64,000 bases of DNA from Luteococcus sp048595755 (GTDB lineage Bacteria; Actinomycetota; Actinomycetes; Propionibacteriales; Propionibacteriaceae): positions 1,054,001-1,118,000 of the forward strand of contig NZ_CP184360.1 in NCBI RefSeq assembly GCF_048595755.1, read 5' to 3'. The first letter of the stretch is position 1. Every line of letters starts with the position of its first letter. Positions 40,586 to 49,093 of the stretch are shown piece after piece. Both the position numbers and the translations under genes were made by a program. The notes beneath the pieces were generated by a model. It saw only the letters and a program-made list of their open reading frames with translations. It did no database searches and was not told where the DNA came from.

Positions 40586-41326
40586 TCAGCCAGCCCGCAA
40601 GGTGTGATCGATGACATAGGAGTCGCCCCGATAGGAGTGCTCCCCGTATTCCAGACCATTGCCCTCTGCGTCGCGGCTCAACCATTCGACGGTGAGCACC
40701 GCATCGGCCCGGGTCAGGTCCAGCAGATGCCGCTCGCGGGCGGTGGCCATCCGGGCGCCGATCCGCTGCCGTGCCTCCGCCTTCTCGTGTCCGCGCTCGG
40801 ACAGCACCGCGTACAGGCTGCGGTCCACGAAGTCGTCGACGCACACGTCGTGGAAGTCCGGCGGCAGCCAGCTGCGCAGCAACACCAGCGGTTGTCCGTC
40901 GCTGAAGCGCAGCCTTTCCAGGTAGACCAGCGGGGTGCCCGGGGGGAGGCCGAGCGCCTCGGCGGCGGCCCGGTTGGGGCGCGAGGCCTGCAGTCGCAGC
41001 ACCTGGGTGTGGGGGTTGCGGCCGGCGCCCTGCAACTCGTCGAAGAGGGTGGTCAGCGAGTTCTGCTTGCCCACCACCTGGCTGGCGACGTGCGTCCCGA
41101 CGCCGCGGCGGCGCACCAACATGCCCTGGCGGACCAGCTCGTTGATGGCCTTGCGGATGGTGGGGCGGGACAGGTGCAGGCGCGCCACCAGGGCGAGCTC
41201 GTTCTCGAAGGGGTCGCCCGGTTTGAGGGCCCCGCTGGAGATGGCACTGGCCCACTGCTCGGCGAGCTGGTGGTAGAGCGGGACCGGGCTGTTGCGGTCC
41301 ACCACCACCGGGAGGGTCCTGGGCAT
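40586..41326 (-). CDS. GntR/HutC-family regulator of the adjacent ABC transporter
   Basis: A 246-aa protein with an N-terminal winged helix (LYHQLAEQWASAISSG... LSRPTIRKAINELVRQGML) and a UTRA effector domain (from about residue 95). It is divergent from the sugar-binding-protein gene, and a 27-bp inverted repeat in the shared gap (41356-41382) is its likely operator. ATG 41326 has TAGCTT 7 nt upstream. It is related to the second GntR at 51098, with shared RNSPVPLY/RNSPIPLY and RRGVGT blocks. Confidence 0.85.
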   Translation of the reverse strand: MPRTLPVVVDRNSPVPLYHQLAEQWASAISSGALKPGDPFENELALVARLHLSRPTIRKAINELVRQGMLVRRRGVGTHVASQVVGKQNSLTTLFDELQGAGRNPHTQVLRLQASRPNRAAAEALGLPPGTPLVYLERLRFSDGQPLVLLRSWLPPDFHDVCVDDFVDRSLYAVLSERGHEKAEARQRIGARMATARERHLLDLTRADAVLTVEWLSRDAEGNGLEYGEHSYRGDSYVIDHTLRAG

Positions 41327-41333
41327 GGGAATC

Positions 41334-41339
41334 AAGCTA
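41334..41339 (-). promoter_or_regulatory. -10 box TAGCTT for the GntR gene
   Basis: On the minus strand it is 7 nt before ATG 41326, giving a leaderless arrangement. The operator lies immediately upstream. Confidence 0.4.
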
Positions 41340-41355
41340 GCAGTGTCCTCGGGTA

Positions 41356-41382
41356 GGGTGACAATGTTGACCTTTGTCACCC
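41356..41382. promoter_or_regulatory. Inverted repeat, likely GntR operator
   Basis: GGGTGACAA-N9-TTGTCACCC is a perfect 9-bp inverted repeat in the divergent gap, 19 bp before the binding-protein GTG and 29 bp before the regulator start. It could control both genes. Its half-sites contain TTGTC/GACAA like the sites of the inositol genes, but in everted order. Confidence 0.6.
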
Positions 41383-41401
41383 CCCACTCGTCGGAGGATT
41401 C

Positions 41402-42382
41402 GTGAAAGCACACCTCGTCACCACCGCCACCGCCCTGGCCGCCCTGCTGCTGGCCACCGGCTGCTCCGCCACCGGGGGGCGCGCCGCGGCCGAGCGCTCC
41501 GCCGCGGCCGGGGGTTGCACCAGCAACACCATGACCGTGACCCTCATCACCCACTCCGCCCCCGGCGACGACTTCTGGGACCTGGTCCGCAAGGGTGCCG
41601 AGGACGCCGCCAAGAAGGACTGCATCAACCTGGAGTACCAGGCACACCCCGAGGGGGCGGAGCAGGCAGCCCTGGTGAATGCCGCCGTCGACAAGAAGGT
41701 GGACGGCATCGCCGTCACCCTGTCGAAGCCCGAACAGGTGGGCGCCGCGGTGCAGGGCGCCGTGAAGGCCGGCATCCCCGTCACCGCCCTCAACGGTGGC
41801 GTCGACCAGTGGCAGAAGTTCGGTGCGGTCGGCTTCTTCGGCCAGGAGGACAAGGTGGCCGGCCAGAAGACCGGCGAGAAGCTGAAGGCCGACGGTGCCA
41901 AGAAGGTGCTGTGCATCCTGCACGAGCAGGGCAATGTGGGCAATGAGTCACGTTGCGCCGGTGTGAAGCAGGCGCTGCCCACCACCGAGACGCTGTACGT
42001 GGTGGGGACCGACATCGCCGACGTACAGACCAAGATCACCGCCAAACTGCAGCAGGACAAGGACATCGACACGGTGCTCGGGCTGAAGGCCGCCGTTGCC
42101 CTGACCGCGGTGAAGTCGGTCGACGAGTCCGGTTCCAAGGCCAAGATCGCCACCTTCGACACCAATGCCGAGCTGGTCAAGGCCATCAAGGACGGCAGCA
42201 TCAGTTTCGCCGTCGACCAGCAGCCCTACCTGCAGGGCTACCTGGCCGTCGACGCCCTGTGGCTCCACAACACCAATGGCAACACCATCGGCGGCGGCAC
42301 CCCCACCTTCACCGGGCCGGCCTTCGTCGACGAGTCGAATGTGGACCAGATCGCCGAGTACGCCGCGGCGGGCAAGCGATGA
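41402..42382 (+). CDS. ABC sugar-binding lipoprotein (ribose/fructose/inositol type)
   Basis: A 326-aa family-2 periplasmic-binding protein with a lipoprotein signal (LLATGC, cysteine near 21). The core domain resembles RbsB/FrcB/IbpA: TLITHSAPGDDFWDLVRKGAEDAAKK, VDGIAVTLSKPEQ and VDQQPYLQGYLAVDALWLH. The substrate is probably a monosaccharide or cyclitol; placement beside inositol genes favours inositol, but this is inferred. GTG start with GGAGG 5 nt upstream. The stop overlaps the permease start by 4 bp. Confidence 0.85.
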   Translation: MKAHLVTTATALAALLLATGCSATGGRAAAERSAAAGGCTSNTMTVTLITHSAPGDDFWDLVRKGAEDAAKKDCINLEYQAHPEGAEQAALVNAAVDKKVDGIAVTLSKPEQVGAAVQGAVKAGIPVTALNGGVDQWQKFGAVGFFGQEDKVAGQKTGEKLKADGAKKVLCILHEQGNVGNESRCAGVKQALPTTETLYVVGTDIADVQTKITAKLQQDKDIDTVLGLKAAVALTAVKSVDESGSKAKIATFDTNAELVKAIKDGSISFAVDQQPYLQGYLAVDALWLHNTNGNTIGGGTPTFTGPAFVDESNVDQIAEYAAAGKR

Positions 42383-43596
42383 GTACACCGAAGAGCGACT
42401 TGGGTGCGGCGGCCGAGCCTGTCGAGGCCCCTCGACAGGCTCGGGGAGCGGAAGAGGGTCAGGTTCGGGGGCCAGTCCCATCCACGGCCACTGCGCGGTC
42501 CGACGTCGCCACCCCTGCTGACGGGGTGTCAGAGCGGCGGGAGAACGGTGACCACCGTGGCGAACCGGCGATGGACGACCGGACTCGGCGTCGGTCCTTG
42601 GCCACCCGGCTGCTGGTGCGGCCGGAGATCGGCTCGCTGGTGGGCGGCCTGGCCATCATGATCTTCTTCCTGGCCGTCGCCCCCAGCTTCCGCAACCTCG
42701 ACAATGTCGGCACGATCCTCTACCAGGCCTCGACCATCGGGATGATGGCGGTGCCGGTGGCCATGCTGATGATCGGTGGCGAGTTCGACCTGTCCGCCGG
42801 CGTGCTGGTGACCACCGCCGGGCTGGCGGCCGCACTGCTCAGCTGGTGGTTCAACCTCAACGTGTGGGTGGGCGTGCTGCTCGCCCTGCTGGTGACCCTG
42901 GCGATCGGCCTGGTCAACGGACTGTTGCTGGTGAGGACCAAACTGCCCAGCTTCCTGACCACCTTGAGCACCTTCTTCGTGCTGCAAGGAGTGAACCTGG
43001 GCGTCACCCGGTGGGTCAGCGGCAATGTCTCGTCGGCCGCGATCGACGACATGGAGGGCTGGGACTCGGCCCGCAAACTGTTCGCCTCGCAATTCGCGCT
43101 GCAGCTGGGGGAGCACACCATCACGCTGCGGGTGACCCTGCTCTTCTGGCTGCTGCTGACCATCGTCGGCGCCTGGGTGATGTTGCGAACCCGGCAGGGC
43201 AACTGGGTGCTGGCCGTCGGCGGTGACGAGGCCGCGGCCCGCGCATCGGGCGTGCCGGTGCGACGCACCAAGGTGGCGCTCTACCTGTTCGTCGCCTTCT
43301 GCGCCTGGCTCAGCGGCATGCACCTGCTCTTCGGCTATGGCGTGGTGCAGTCCGGCGAGGGCGTGGGCAAGGAGTTCATCTACATCATCGCCGCGGTGAT
43401 CGGCGGCTGCCTGATGAGCGGCGGCTTCGGATCCGTCGTGGGCGCCTCCGTCGGTGCCCTGATCTATGGCATGACCCAGCTGGGCATCAACTACGCCGGC
43501 TGGAATCCCGACTGGTTCAAGACCTTCCTGGGCGTGATGCTCTTGGCCTCGACCCTGCTGAATGTCTACCTCAAGCGAAAGGCGGAGCAGCGATGA
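42379..43596 (+). CDS. ABC permease (RbsC/FrcC type) with repeat-derived N-terminus
   Basis: A 405-aa membrane protein with about 9-10 helices of the branched-chain/ribose permease family (GGEFDLSAGVLV is the typical signature). The first 75 residues are a hydrophilic extension not normal for the family. It starts at ATG 42379, overlapping the previous stop, and is partly encoded by a palindromic repeat at 42413-42444 (translated AEPVEAPRQAR). A start at the internal ATG preceding DDRTRRRSLATRLL would give a normal-length protein. Confidence 0.8.
   Translation: MSTPKSDLGAAAEPVEAPRQARGAEEGQVRGPVPSTATARSDVATPADGVSERRENGDHRGEPAMDDRTRRRSLATRLLVRPEIGSLVGGLAIMIFFLAVAPSFRNLDNVGTILYQASTIGMMAVPVAMLMIGGEFDLSAGVLVTTAGLAAALLSWWFNLNVWVGVLLALLVTLAIGLVNGLLLVRTKLPSFLTTLSTFFVLQGVNLGVTRWVSGNVSSAAIDDMEGWDSARKLFASQFALQLGEHTITLRVTLLFWLLLTIVGAWVMLRTRQGNWVLAVGGDEAAARASGVPVRRTKVALYLFVAFCAWLSGMHLLFGYGVVQSGEGVGKEFIYIIAAVIGGCLMSGGFGSVVGASVGALIYGMTQLGINYAGWNPDWFKTFLGVMLLASTLLNVYLKRKAEQR
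42413..42444. repeat. Perfect 15-bp inverted repeat inside the permease gene
   Basis: CCGAGCCTGTCGAGG and CCTCGACAGGCTCGG are separated by 2 bp. They form a head-to-head pair of the dispersed palindromic element within the first 25 codons of the permease. Confidence 0.75.
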
Positions 43597-44447
43597 GCGG
43601 GACACGCGAGCCCCTCGCCAAGCTCGGGGACCGGGGCCAGATTCCGGTGTCATCGGGCGGTAGCACGGCGGCCGAGCCTGTGGAGGCCCCGATCCTGGAG
43701 TTGCGGGAGGCGGGGAAGTCCTATGGGAACGTGGAGGCGCTGCGCGGGGTGAACCTCGTCGCGCGGGCCGGGGAGGTCACCTGTGTGTTGGGTGACAACG
43801 GTGCTGGCAAGTCGACGCTGATCAAGATCGTCGCCGGGCTTCACGAGCACACCTCCGGGGAGCTGCTGGTGGACGGCGAGCCGATGCGCTTCGGCTCACC
43901 CCGGGACGCCCAGGCGGCCGGCATCGCGACGGTCTACCAGGACCTGGCGCTGGCCCCGCTGATGGCGGTCTGGCGCAACTTCTTCCTGGGCAACGAGATC
44001 ACCCGCAAGCCCTTTGGCCGGCTCGACATCGACGCGATGAAACGGATCACCGGTGAGTCGCTGACCCGGATGGGCATCTCCATCCCCGATCTGGAGACCC
44101 CCGTCGGGTCCCTGTCGGGTGGTCAGCGGCAGTGCGTCGCGATCGCCCGCGCCGTGCACTTCGGTGCCAAGGTGCTGGTGCTCGACGAGCCCACCGCCGC
44201 GCTGGGCGTGAAGCAGTCCGGCGTGGTGTTGAAGTACATCGCCAAGGCTCGCGAGGCAGGGGTGGCGGTCATCTTCATCACCCACAACCCCAACCACGCC
44301 TGGCTGGTGGGGGACCACTTCGTCGTGCTGAAGCTGGGCCGGGTGAGTCTGGACGGCACCAAGGAGACCATCACGCTCGACCAGTTGACCGCCGAGATGG
44401 CCGGTGGCGCCGAGCTGGAGGCGCTTGCCCACGAGCTGCAGGGCTGA
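43593..44447 (+). CDS. ABC ATPase (FrcA/single-domain type) with repeat-derived N-terminus
   Basis: A 284-aa protein with one complete ATPase: Walker A GDNGAGKST, Q-loop VYQDL, signature LSGGQRQ, Walker B VLVLDEP and the H-loop THN. One domain only, like FrcA and unlike the double-domain RbsA. The first 35 residues (MSGTREPLAKLGDRGQIPVSS...AAEPVEAP) precede the normal start of the fold and are encoded by two degenerate palindromic elements (43611-43629, 43666-43689). The start overlaps the permease stop by 4 bp. Confidence 0.85.
   Translation: MSGTREPLAKLGDRGQIPVSSGGSTAAEPVEAPILELREAGKSYGNVEALRGVNLVARAGEVTCVLGDNGAGKSTLIKIVAGLHEHTSGELLVDGEPMRFGSPRDAQAAGIATVYQDLALAPLMAVWRNFFLGNEITRKPFGRLDIDAMKRITGESLTRMGISIPDLETPVGSLSGGQRQCVAIARAVHFGAKVLVLDEPTAALGVKQSGVVLKYIAKAREAGVAVIFITHNPNHAWLVGDHFVVLKLGRVSLDGTKETITLDQLTAEMAGGAELEALAHELQG
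43611..43689. repeat. Two degenerate palindromic elements inside the ATPase gene
   Basis: 43611-43629 differs by one base from CCCCTCGACAAGCTCGGGG. 43666-43689 matches 24 bases of the permease copy (42407-42430) with a single mismatch, so the two N-termini share the peptide AAEPVEAP. Confidence 0.7.
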
Positions 44448-44584
44448 GCCGATCCCGTCGAGGCCCGATCGGTCTGGTCAGGGAGCCTGCTTCCCGGCGA
44501 TTCCGGATCGCCACCGGATTCTTGGCGGTGGATCCCGGCAGGATATATCTGGATGCCAGGACGGAATCGGGAGCTGGAGGAATC

Positions 44585-45841
44585 ATGCGTGCACCTGAGC
44601 TCTACCGACGACTGTTCTGGCCGATCCTTGCGCCCTCCATGCTGCTGGGCATCGGCAACGGTGCGATCATCCCCGTGCAGGTGCTGGCCGCCATGCAGTT
44701 GGGTGCCTCGGGATCGCTCGCCGCCTTGATCGTCGCCATCGTCGGCGGAATCGGGCTGGCCACCACCATGCCTGCGGGCCGCCTCATCGACCGCTTCGGC
44801 GACCAGCGCGCAATGCTGCTGGCCACCACCATCGTCGCGGTCTGCACCGCCGTTACCATCGGAGCACTCCTGTGGGCGCGGGAAGGGGCGTTGATGCTCT
44901 TCATGGCCGCTGCCTTCCTTCGCGCTCCCGCCATGAACATCTTCAGCCTGGCCCGGCAGGCATATACCGCCGAACACGTCGCCCCGCACGAGGTGGGGCG
45001 AGCCATGACCGCGCTGGGTGGCACCATGCGCGTCGGCAACCTCGTCGGCCCGCTGGTGGGCGGCCTGCTGCTGCTGGCGCTGCCGTTGTGGAGCGTCTAC
45101 GTCCTGAGCATCCTGTGTGCGGCCCTGGCCACCATGATCCTGTTCAATCCGACGCGCGGGGAACTCCTCGACCTTCCGGCCGACAGCCCCGCAGCCCTTG
45201 GCAGTGCCCAGCTCGATCCCTCCCGCAAGGGCCGCGACGCGATGCCCGGTGTGCGCTGGGGCGCGGTCTTCCTGGCGGGTATCGCGATGATCGCGCTTGC
45301 CGTGGCCCGCGTCGCACAGCCCGTCGTGGTGCAGCTGTGGGGTGTGCACATCGGCCTGAGCGAATCGGCCATCTCGCTCGTGATCGCCGTCGGTGCTGCC
45401 ATCGAGATCGTCATGATGTTCCCCGGCGGGTACCTGAAGGACCGACTGGGACGCTCCGTCATCCTCGTGGTCTGCCTGGCTGTCTACGGCACGGGCTTCC
45501 TGCTGTTGGTGCCCTTCACCCACTGGGCGGGCACGCCCGGCATGGTGACCGCCGTGGTCGTGATGGCCATCGGGAACGGCCTGGGGGCCGGGGTCTTCAT
45601 GACGGTGGGCGCCGATCTCAGCCCCACCGAGGGCCGAGGTCGCTTCCTGGGCATCTGGGCCCTGTTCAGCAATGTCGGGATCCTGGGCGGCCCCTTGCTC
45701 ATCTCGGCCTTGGTGGCGACGGCAAGTGTGCAGGCCGCCGTCGTCGCAATCGGTGGCATTGCCGTGGCCGGTGCCGTCTGGACCATGGTCTTCGCCACTC
45801 GGATCGGCCTTCCGAAGGGGATCGGGCGAGTGCGCGACTGA
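44585..45841 (+). CDS. Major facilitator superfamily transporter
   Basis: A 418-aa protein with 12 predicted helices in two bundles separated by a cytoplasmic loop near residues 195-225. Motif A variants GRLIDRFGDQRAM (after helix 2) and GYLKDRLGRSVIL (after helix 8) identify the MFS. The substrate is unknown; the fold is closer to drug/metabolite exporters than to sugar symporters. GGAGG lies about 5 nt before the ATG. A GGATATAT -10-like element lies at about 44541. It sits 137 bp after the ABC operon and ends against the convergent Gfo/Idh gene. Confidence 0.8.
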   Translation: MRAPELYRRLFWPILAPSMLLGIGNGAIIPVQVLAAMQLGASGSLAALIVAIVGGIGLATTMPAGRLIDRFGDQRAMLLATTIVAVCTAVTIGALLWAREGALMLFMAAAFLRAPAMNIFSLARQAYTAEHVAPHEVGRAMTALGGTMRVGNLVGPLVGGLLLLALPLWSVYVLSILCAALATMILFNPTRGELLDLPADSPAALGSAQLDPSRKGRDAMPGVRWGAVFLAGIAMIALAVARVAQPVVVQLWGVHIGLSESAISLVIAVGAAIEIVMMFPGGYLKDRLGRSVILVVCLAVYGTGFLLLVPFTHWAGTPGMVTAVVVMAIGNGLGAGVFMTVGADLSPTEGRGRFLGIWALFSNVGILGGPLLISALVATASVQAAVVAIGGIAVAGAVWTMVFATRIGLPKGIGRVRD

Positions 45842-45863
45842 ACTCCACGAGTCGCCGCAAGGT

Positions 45864-45899
45864 TCGACGTCGCGACCCCACGGGGGATCGCGACGTCGA
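45864..45899. terminator. Bidirectional terminator hairpin
   Basis: Perfect 12-bp arms TCGACGTCGCGA and TCGCGACGTCGA have an inner CCCC/GGGG stem. They lie between two convergent genes (stops at 45841 and 45935) and can serve both. Confidence 0.7.
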
Positions 45900-45934
45900 G
45901 ACACATGGCCAAGTACGACCAGGGATCCGGGGGG

Positions 45935-47134
45935 TCAGCCCTCCGGGAAGGCGAAGGTGGTGGGGGCAGCGACCTCGGGCACCTCGACCCAGCGCTTCGC
46001 CGCGGCGGATTCCACGATCGCCTCGTCGGCGGCCGCCGCCAGCCAGGCGTCGCCAGCGCTCGGGGCGTGTTGCTGGCCGGAGAGCACCGACTCGACGAAC
46101 TGTGAGGCCTCGATCACCTTCAGGTCGTCGAAGCTCATCGTCTGGCCGGGGCCGGGCTGGAAGCGGGCGAAGTCACCATCCTCCATCCCGGTCATCGCCG
46201 TGGTGTAACCGGTGGCCGGACCCTCACCCCTGATGAGCAGTTGCAGGTCTTGCGGGTGGCTGAAGCTCCAACGAGCGGATCCCTCGGTGCCATAGATCTC
46301 GACGACGTACTCGGCGCGGGGGCCCACGGCCACACGACTGGACTCGAAGGTGCCGACGATTCCGTTCTCGAAGGTGGCCAGCACCGCCACATAGTCCTCA
46401 TTCTCGACGGGTCCGCTCTCGTCGGACAGCTCCACCTTGGCGTGGCCCACACCGGTGGTCAGCGGGATGGGTCGCTCGGTGATGAAGGTGTCGGTCAGGC
46501 CGGAGACGGAGGTGACTCGCTGCCCGGTGACCCACTGGGCCAGGTCCACGCCGTGGGACATCAGGTCGCCAACCACACCCGCACCCGCCTTCTCGCGGCT
46601 GTAGCGCCAGGTGAGCGGGCCGTCGGGGGCCGACGCGTAGTCTGCGATCAGCCACACGCGCACATTGGTCACCCGGCCCAGTCGTCCGGTGCGCACCAGT
46701 TCGCGCATGCGCTCCACCGCGGGCTCGTGGCGGTAGTTGAAGCCGACGGCGGTGACCAGGCCAGCCTGCTGGGCGCCCTCGGCGATCTCGCGTGACTGCT
46801 GCGCGCTGACGCCCATCGGCTTCTCGATCCAGAAGGGCTTTCCGGCCTTGATGGCGGCCATGGCGATCTCGTGGTGCAGGAAGTTCGGCGCGCAGATGGA
46901 GACGGCCTCCACTGCGGGGTCGTCGATCACCTCGTGGTAGTCGGCCACGGCCCGTTCGAAGCCGTACTGCTCCAGGGCAGCCTGCTGATTCGACTCCACC
47001 GGGTCTGCGCACACCACCAGCCGGGGCCTCACCCCAAGCTCTGGGTAGCGCATGGGCAGGGCGGCGTAGGCAGCGGCGTGCAGCCGGCCCATCCAGCCGA
47101 GGGAGACGACGCCGATTCCGAGTTCGCGGGTCAT
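45935..47134 (-). CDS. Gfo/Idh/MocA-family oxidoreductase
   Basis: A 399-aa NAD(P)-dependent sugar or cyclitol dehydrogenase. The Rossmann start VVSLGWMGRLHAAAY, the EKPMGV lysine block and the long C-terminal sheet domain are typical. As last gene of the leftward inositol-type operon it may oxidise an inositol isomer or methylated inositol; the substrate cannot be read. It is longer than the IolG-like proteins at 48977 and 56027 (330 and 336 aa). ATG 47134 follows AAAGGAAG; an ATG at 47149 is less well placed. Confidence 0.8.
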   Translation of the reverse strand: MTRELGIGVVSLGWMGRLHAAAYAALPMRYPELGVRPRLVVCADPVESNQQAALEQYGFERAVADYHEVIDDPAVEAVSICAPNFLHHEIAMAAIKAGKPFWIEKPMGVSAQQSREIAEGAQQAGLVTAVGFNYRHEPAVERMRELVRTGRLGRVTNVRVWLIADYASAPDGPLTWRYSREKAGAGVVGDLMSHGVDLAQWVTGQRVTSVSGLTDTFITERPIPLTTGVGHAKVELSDESGPVENEDYVAVLATFENGIVGTFESSRVAVGPRAEYVVEIYGTEGSARWSFSHPQDLQLLIRGEGPATGYTTAMTGMEDGDFARFQPGPGQTMSFDDLKVIEASQFVESVLSGQQHAPSAGDAWLAAAADEAIVESAAAKRWVEVPEVAAPTTFAFPEG

Positions 47135-47174
47135 GGGACTTCCTTTCATTGGGGCAGATTGACGCGACAGTGCG

Positions 47175-47927
47175 TCAGACGAGCAACCAGCAGGAGCTGA
47201 TCACGGTGAGGATCCAGACGATGGGGTCGAAGACCTTCTTGGGGATGCTGCGCGCCAGCCGGAACCCGACCAGGCAACTGGCCACCACCACCGGGGCTAG
47301 CAACAGGTCGGTGCGGACTGTGTCGGGAGTGATGATGCCGACCCCGATGGAGACCGGCAGCTTCACGACGTTGACGAGGAAGAAGAACCAGGCGGTCGTG
47401 CCCAAGAAGCGGGCCACGTCGAAGCCCGCCTGCATGAAGTACATGCTGGTGACGGGACCGCCGGCATTGGCCACCATGGTCGTGAAGCCGGCCAGGCTGC
47501 CGTAGAGGCCACGCTTGACCGGGGAGGTCTTGCTCTCGTCCACTGTCGCTCGCACCGCACCACGCCGACAGGCGATGTCCACCAGGGTGAGGCCGATCAT
47601 CGTGAGCAGGACGATCCCGATCAGCCGCTTGGTGGCCAGGTCCGAGGCCAGCTGCAGGTAGACGCCACCCAACGCCACCCCGACCAGGACTGTGGGAACC
47701 AGCCGTCGCAGGGTGCCGAAGTCCGCATCGCGGCGGTACAGGCCGATGGCCATCACATCGCCCACCAGGAGCAGCAGGAGCAGTGTCCCCGTCGACTCCT
47801 TGGCTGGCAGGATGCTGGCCAGCAGCGCTGCTGCCAGCACAGCCAGCCCGGGCAGTGCCGTCTTGGCGAGACCGACGAGCGCGGCCACCAGCACCAGCAT
47901 CACCCAGGTGGCGGTGGTGAAGGTCAT
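47175..47927 (-). CDS. TauE/SafE-family membrane protein
   Basis: A 250-aa protein with about eight helices in two similar halves. The first half begins ALVGLAKTALPGLAVLAAALLA and the second contains TTMVANAGGPVTSMYFMQAG, the conserved TauE/SafE loops. Members move small organic or sulfur anions. Here it lies in an operon with inositol-type dehydrogenases, so transport of a catabolic acid such as an inositol breakdown product is possible but unproven. Confidence 0.8.
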   Translation of the reverse strand: MTFTTATWVMLVLVAALVGLAKTALPGLAVLAAALLASILPAKESTGTLLLLLLVGDVMAIGLYRRDADFGTLRRLVPTVLVGVALGGVYLQLASDLATKRLIGIVLLTMIGLTLVDIACRRGAVRATVDESKTSPVKRGLYGSLAGFTTMVANAGGPVTSMYFMQAGFDVARFLGTTAWFFFLVNVVKLPVSIGVGIITPDTVRTDLLLAPVVVASCLVGFRLARSIPKKVFDPIVWILTVISSCWLLV

Positions 47928-47948
47928 GGCGTCCTCGCAGCTTGTGTG

Positions 47949-47977
47949 GGCCGGGGCCGCTGGTGGTGGCCCCGGCC
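47949..47977 (-). terminator. Hairpin between TauE-like and IolG-like genes
   Basis: Perfect 10-bp arms GGCCGGGGCC and GGCCCCGGCC with a 9-nt loop lie inside a presumed operon. There is no T-tract, so mRNA processing or partial termination is as likely as full termination. Confidence 0.5.
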
Positions 47978-47984
47978 GGTGGGG

Positions 47985-48977
47985 TCAGGCGTCGAGCCGG
48001 ACCGGGTGTCCCTCATGGGCGGACGTGGTTGCCGCATCTGCGATGCGCAGGGCCTCGACGGCGTCCTGGAGATTCGGTCGCGGGTCGCTCCCCGTGGTGA
48101 CGGCCTCGATGAAGGCGCCCAGCTCATGGGTGTAGGCGGCCTCGTAGCGTTCAAGGAAGAAGTCCAGGTAAGGGGCCTCGGCATTGGTCACCTCGGCATT
48201 GTTGAGGCGCACGGTGTTCGGGCGGACGTTCTCGGCGAAGAGCGCACCCTTGGATCCTGCGGCTTCCAAGCGCTGGTCATAACCGGAGGCGCAGCGGCGG
48301 TTGTTGATGATGGTGGCCACCTTGCCGTCGGCGGCGGTGAGCACGACGACGGCGGCATCGAAGTCCCCCTCGGCCTTGATCTCGGGCACGAAGTTCTGGC
48401 CGGAGGCATTCACCTCGACGATGTCCCCCAGGAAGTTGCGGGCCATGTCGAAGTCGTGGATGGTCATGTCGCGGAAGATGCCTCCCGAGACCTTGATGTA
48501 GCTGGCCGGTGGGGCGGAGGGATCACGACTGATGATGGTGAGCTGCTCCAGGTCTCCGATCGCACCCTCGTCGACGCCCTTCTTCACTGCGGCGAAGGAA
48601 GGGTCGAAGCGTCGGTTGAAGCCGAACATCACCGGGGTCGTGATCTGGTCCAGGTCGGCCTGCACGGCCTCGACCTGAGAGACCTCTTGGGCGACGGGCT
48701 TCTCACAGAGCACGGCCTTGCCGGCCTTGGCGGCGGCGATCAACTGGGGCAGGTGGAGGTGGGTGGGGGAGCCGATGATGACGGCGTCCACCTCGGGATC
48801 GGTGAAGACCTCGTCGGCCTCCTTGCAGGAGCGCGCCCCGTACTGGGTGGCGAGCTTCTCGGCGGCGTCGCCGATCGGGTCGCAGACCAGCACGAGCTGG
48901 GCCTGGGGATGGTTGGCGACGGAACGGGCGTGAACGTGACCGATTCGTCCGGCTCCGATGACGGCGATGCGCAACAT
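47985..48977 (-). CDS. Inositol 2-dehydrogenase-like protein (IolG/IdhA paralogue)
   Basis: A 330-aa Gfo/Idh/MocA protein. RIAVIGAGRIGHVHARSV binds NAD, CEKPVA carries the catalytic lysine, and GGIFRDMTIHDFDMARNFLGD holds the active-site D-x-x-x-H type residues seen in myo-inositol dehydrogenases of the IdhA type. It would oxidise an inositol isomer to a keto-inositol. The better match to Bacillus IolG is the gene at 56027, so this copy may prefer another isomer. AGAAGGAAG precedes the ATG. It is the second gene of the leftward operon. Confidence 0.8.
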   Translation of the reverse strand: MLRIAVIGAGRIGHVHARSVANHPQAQLVLVCDPIGDAAEKLATQYGARSCKEADEVFTDPEVDAVIIGSPTHLHLPQLIAAAKAGKAVLCEKPVAQEVSQVEAVQADLDQITTPVMFGFNRRFDPSFAAVKKGVDEGAIGDLEQLTIISRDPSAPPASYIKVSGGIFRDMTIHDFDMARNFLGDIVEVNASGQNFVPEIKAEGDFDAAVVVLTAADGKVATIINNRRCASGYDQRLEAAGSKGALFAENVRPNTVRLNNAEVTNAEAPYLDFFLERYEAAYTHELGAFIEAVTTGSDPRPNLQDAVEALRIADAATTSAHEGHPVRLDA

Positions 48978-49028
48978 TGCGTACTTCCTTCTGCTGGGTC
49001 TTCTCTGACTGGTTCTGAAAAAGGGCTG

Positions 49029-49061
49029 GAGGGGCGCCACCGTTCACGGTCAGCGCCCCTC
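49029..49061 (-). terminator. Double hairpin between transaldolase and IolG-like genes
   Basis: Outer 9-bp arms GAGGGGCGC and GCGCCCCTC enclose an inner 4-bp stem ACCG-TTCA-CGGT. It lies in a 116-bp gap of the presumed leftward operon. Confidence 0.5.
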
Positions 49062-49093
49062 GCCGGGTGGGGGGTCGTGTGGTCAGCAGCCCG

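Noticed and set aside
38273..40659. Upstream extensions of the PlsC-like and AGPS-like frames
   Set aside because: The extensions read the neighbouring genes out of frame. Starts with 4-bp overlaps at 39048 and 38272 give proteins of normal family length.
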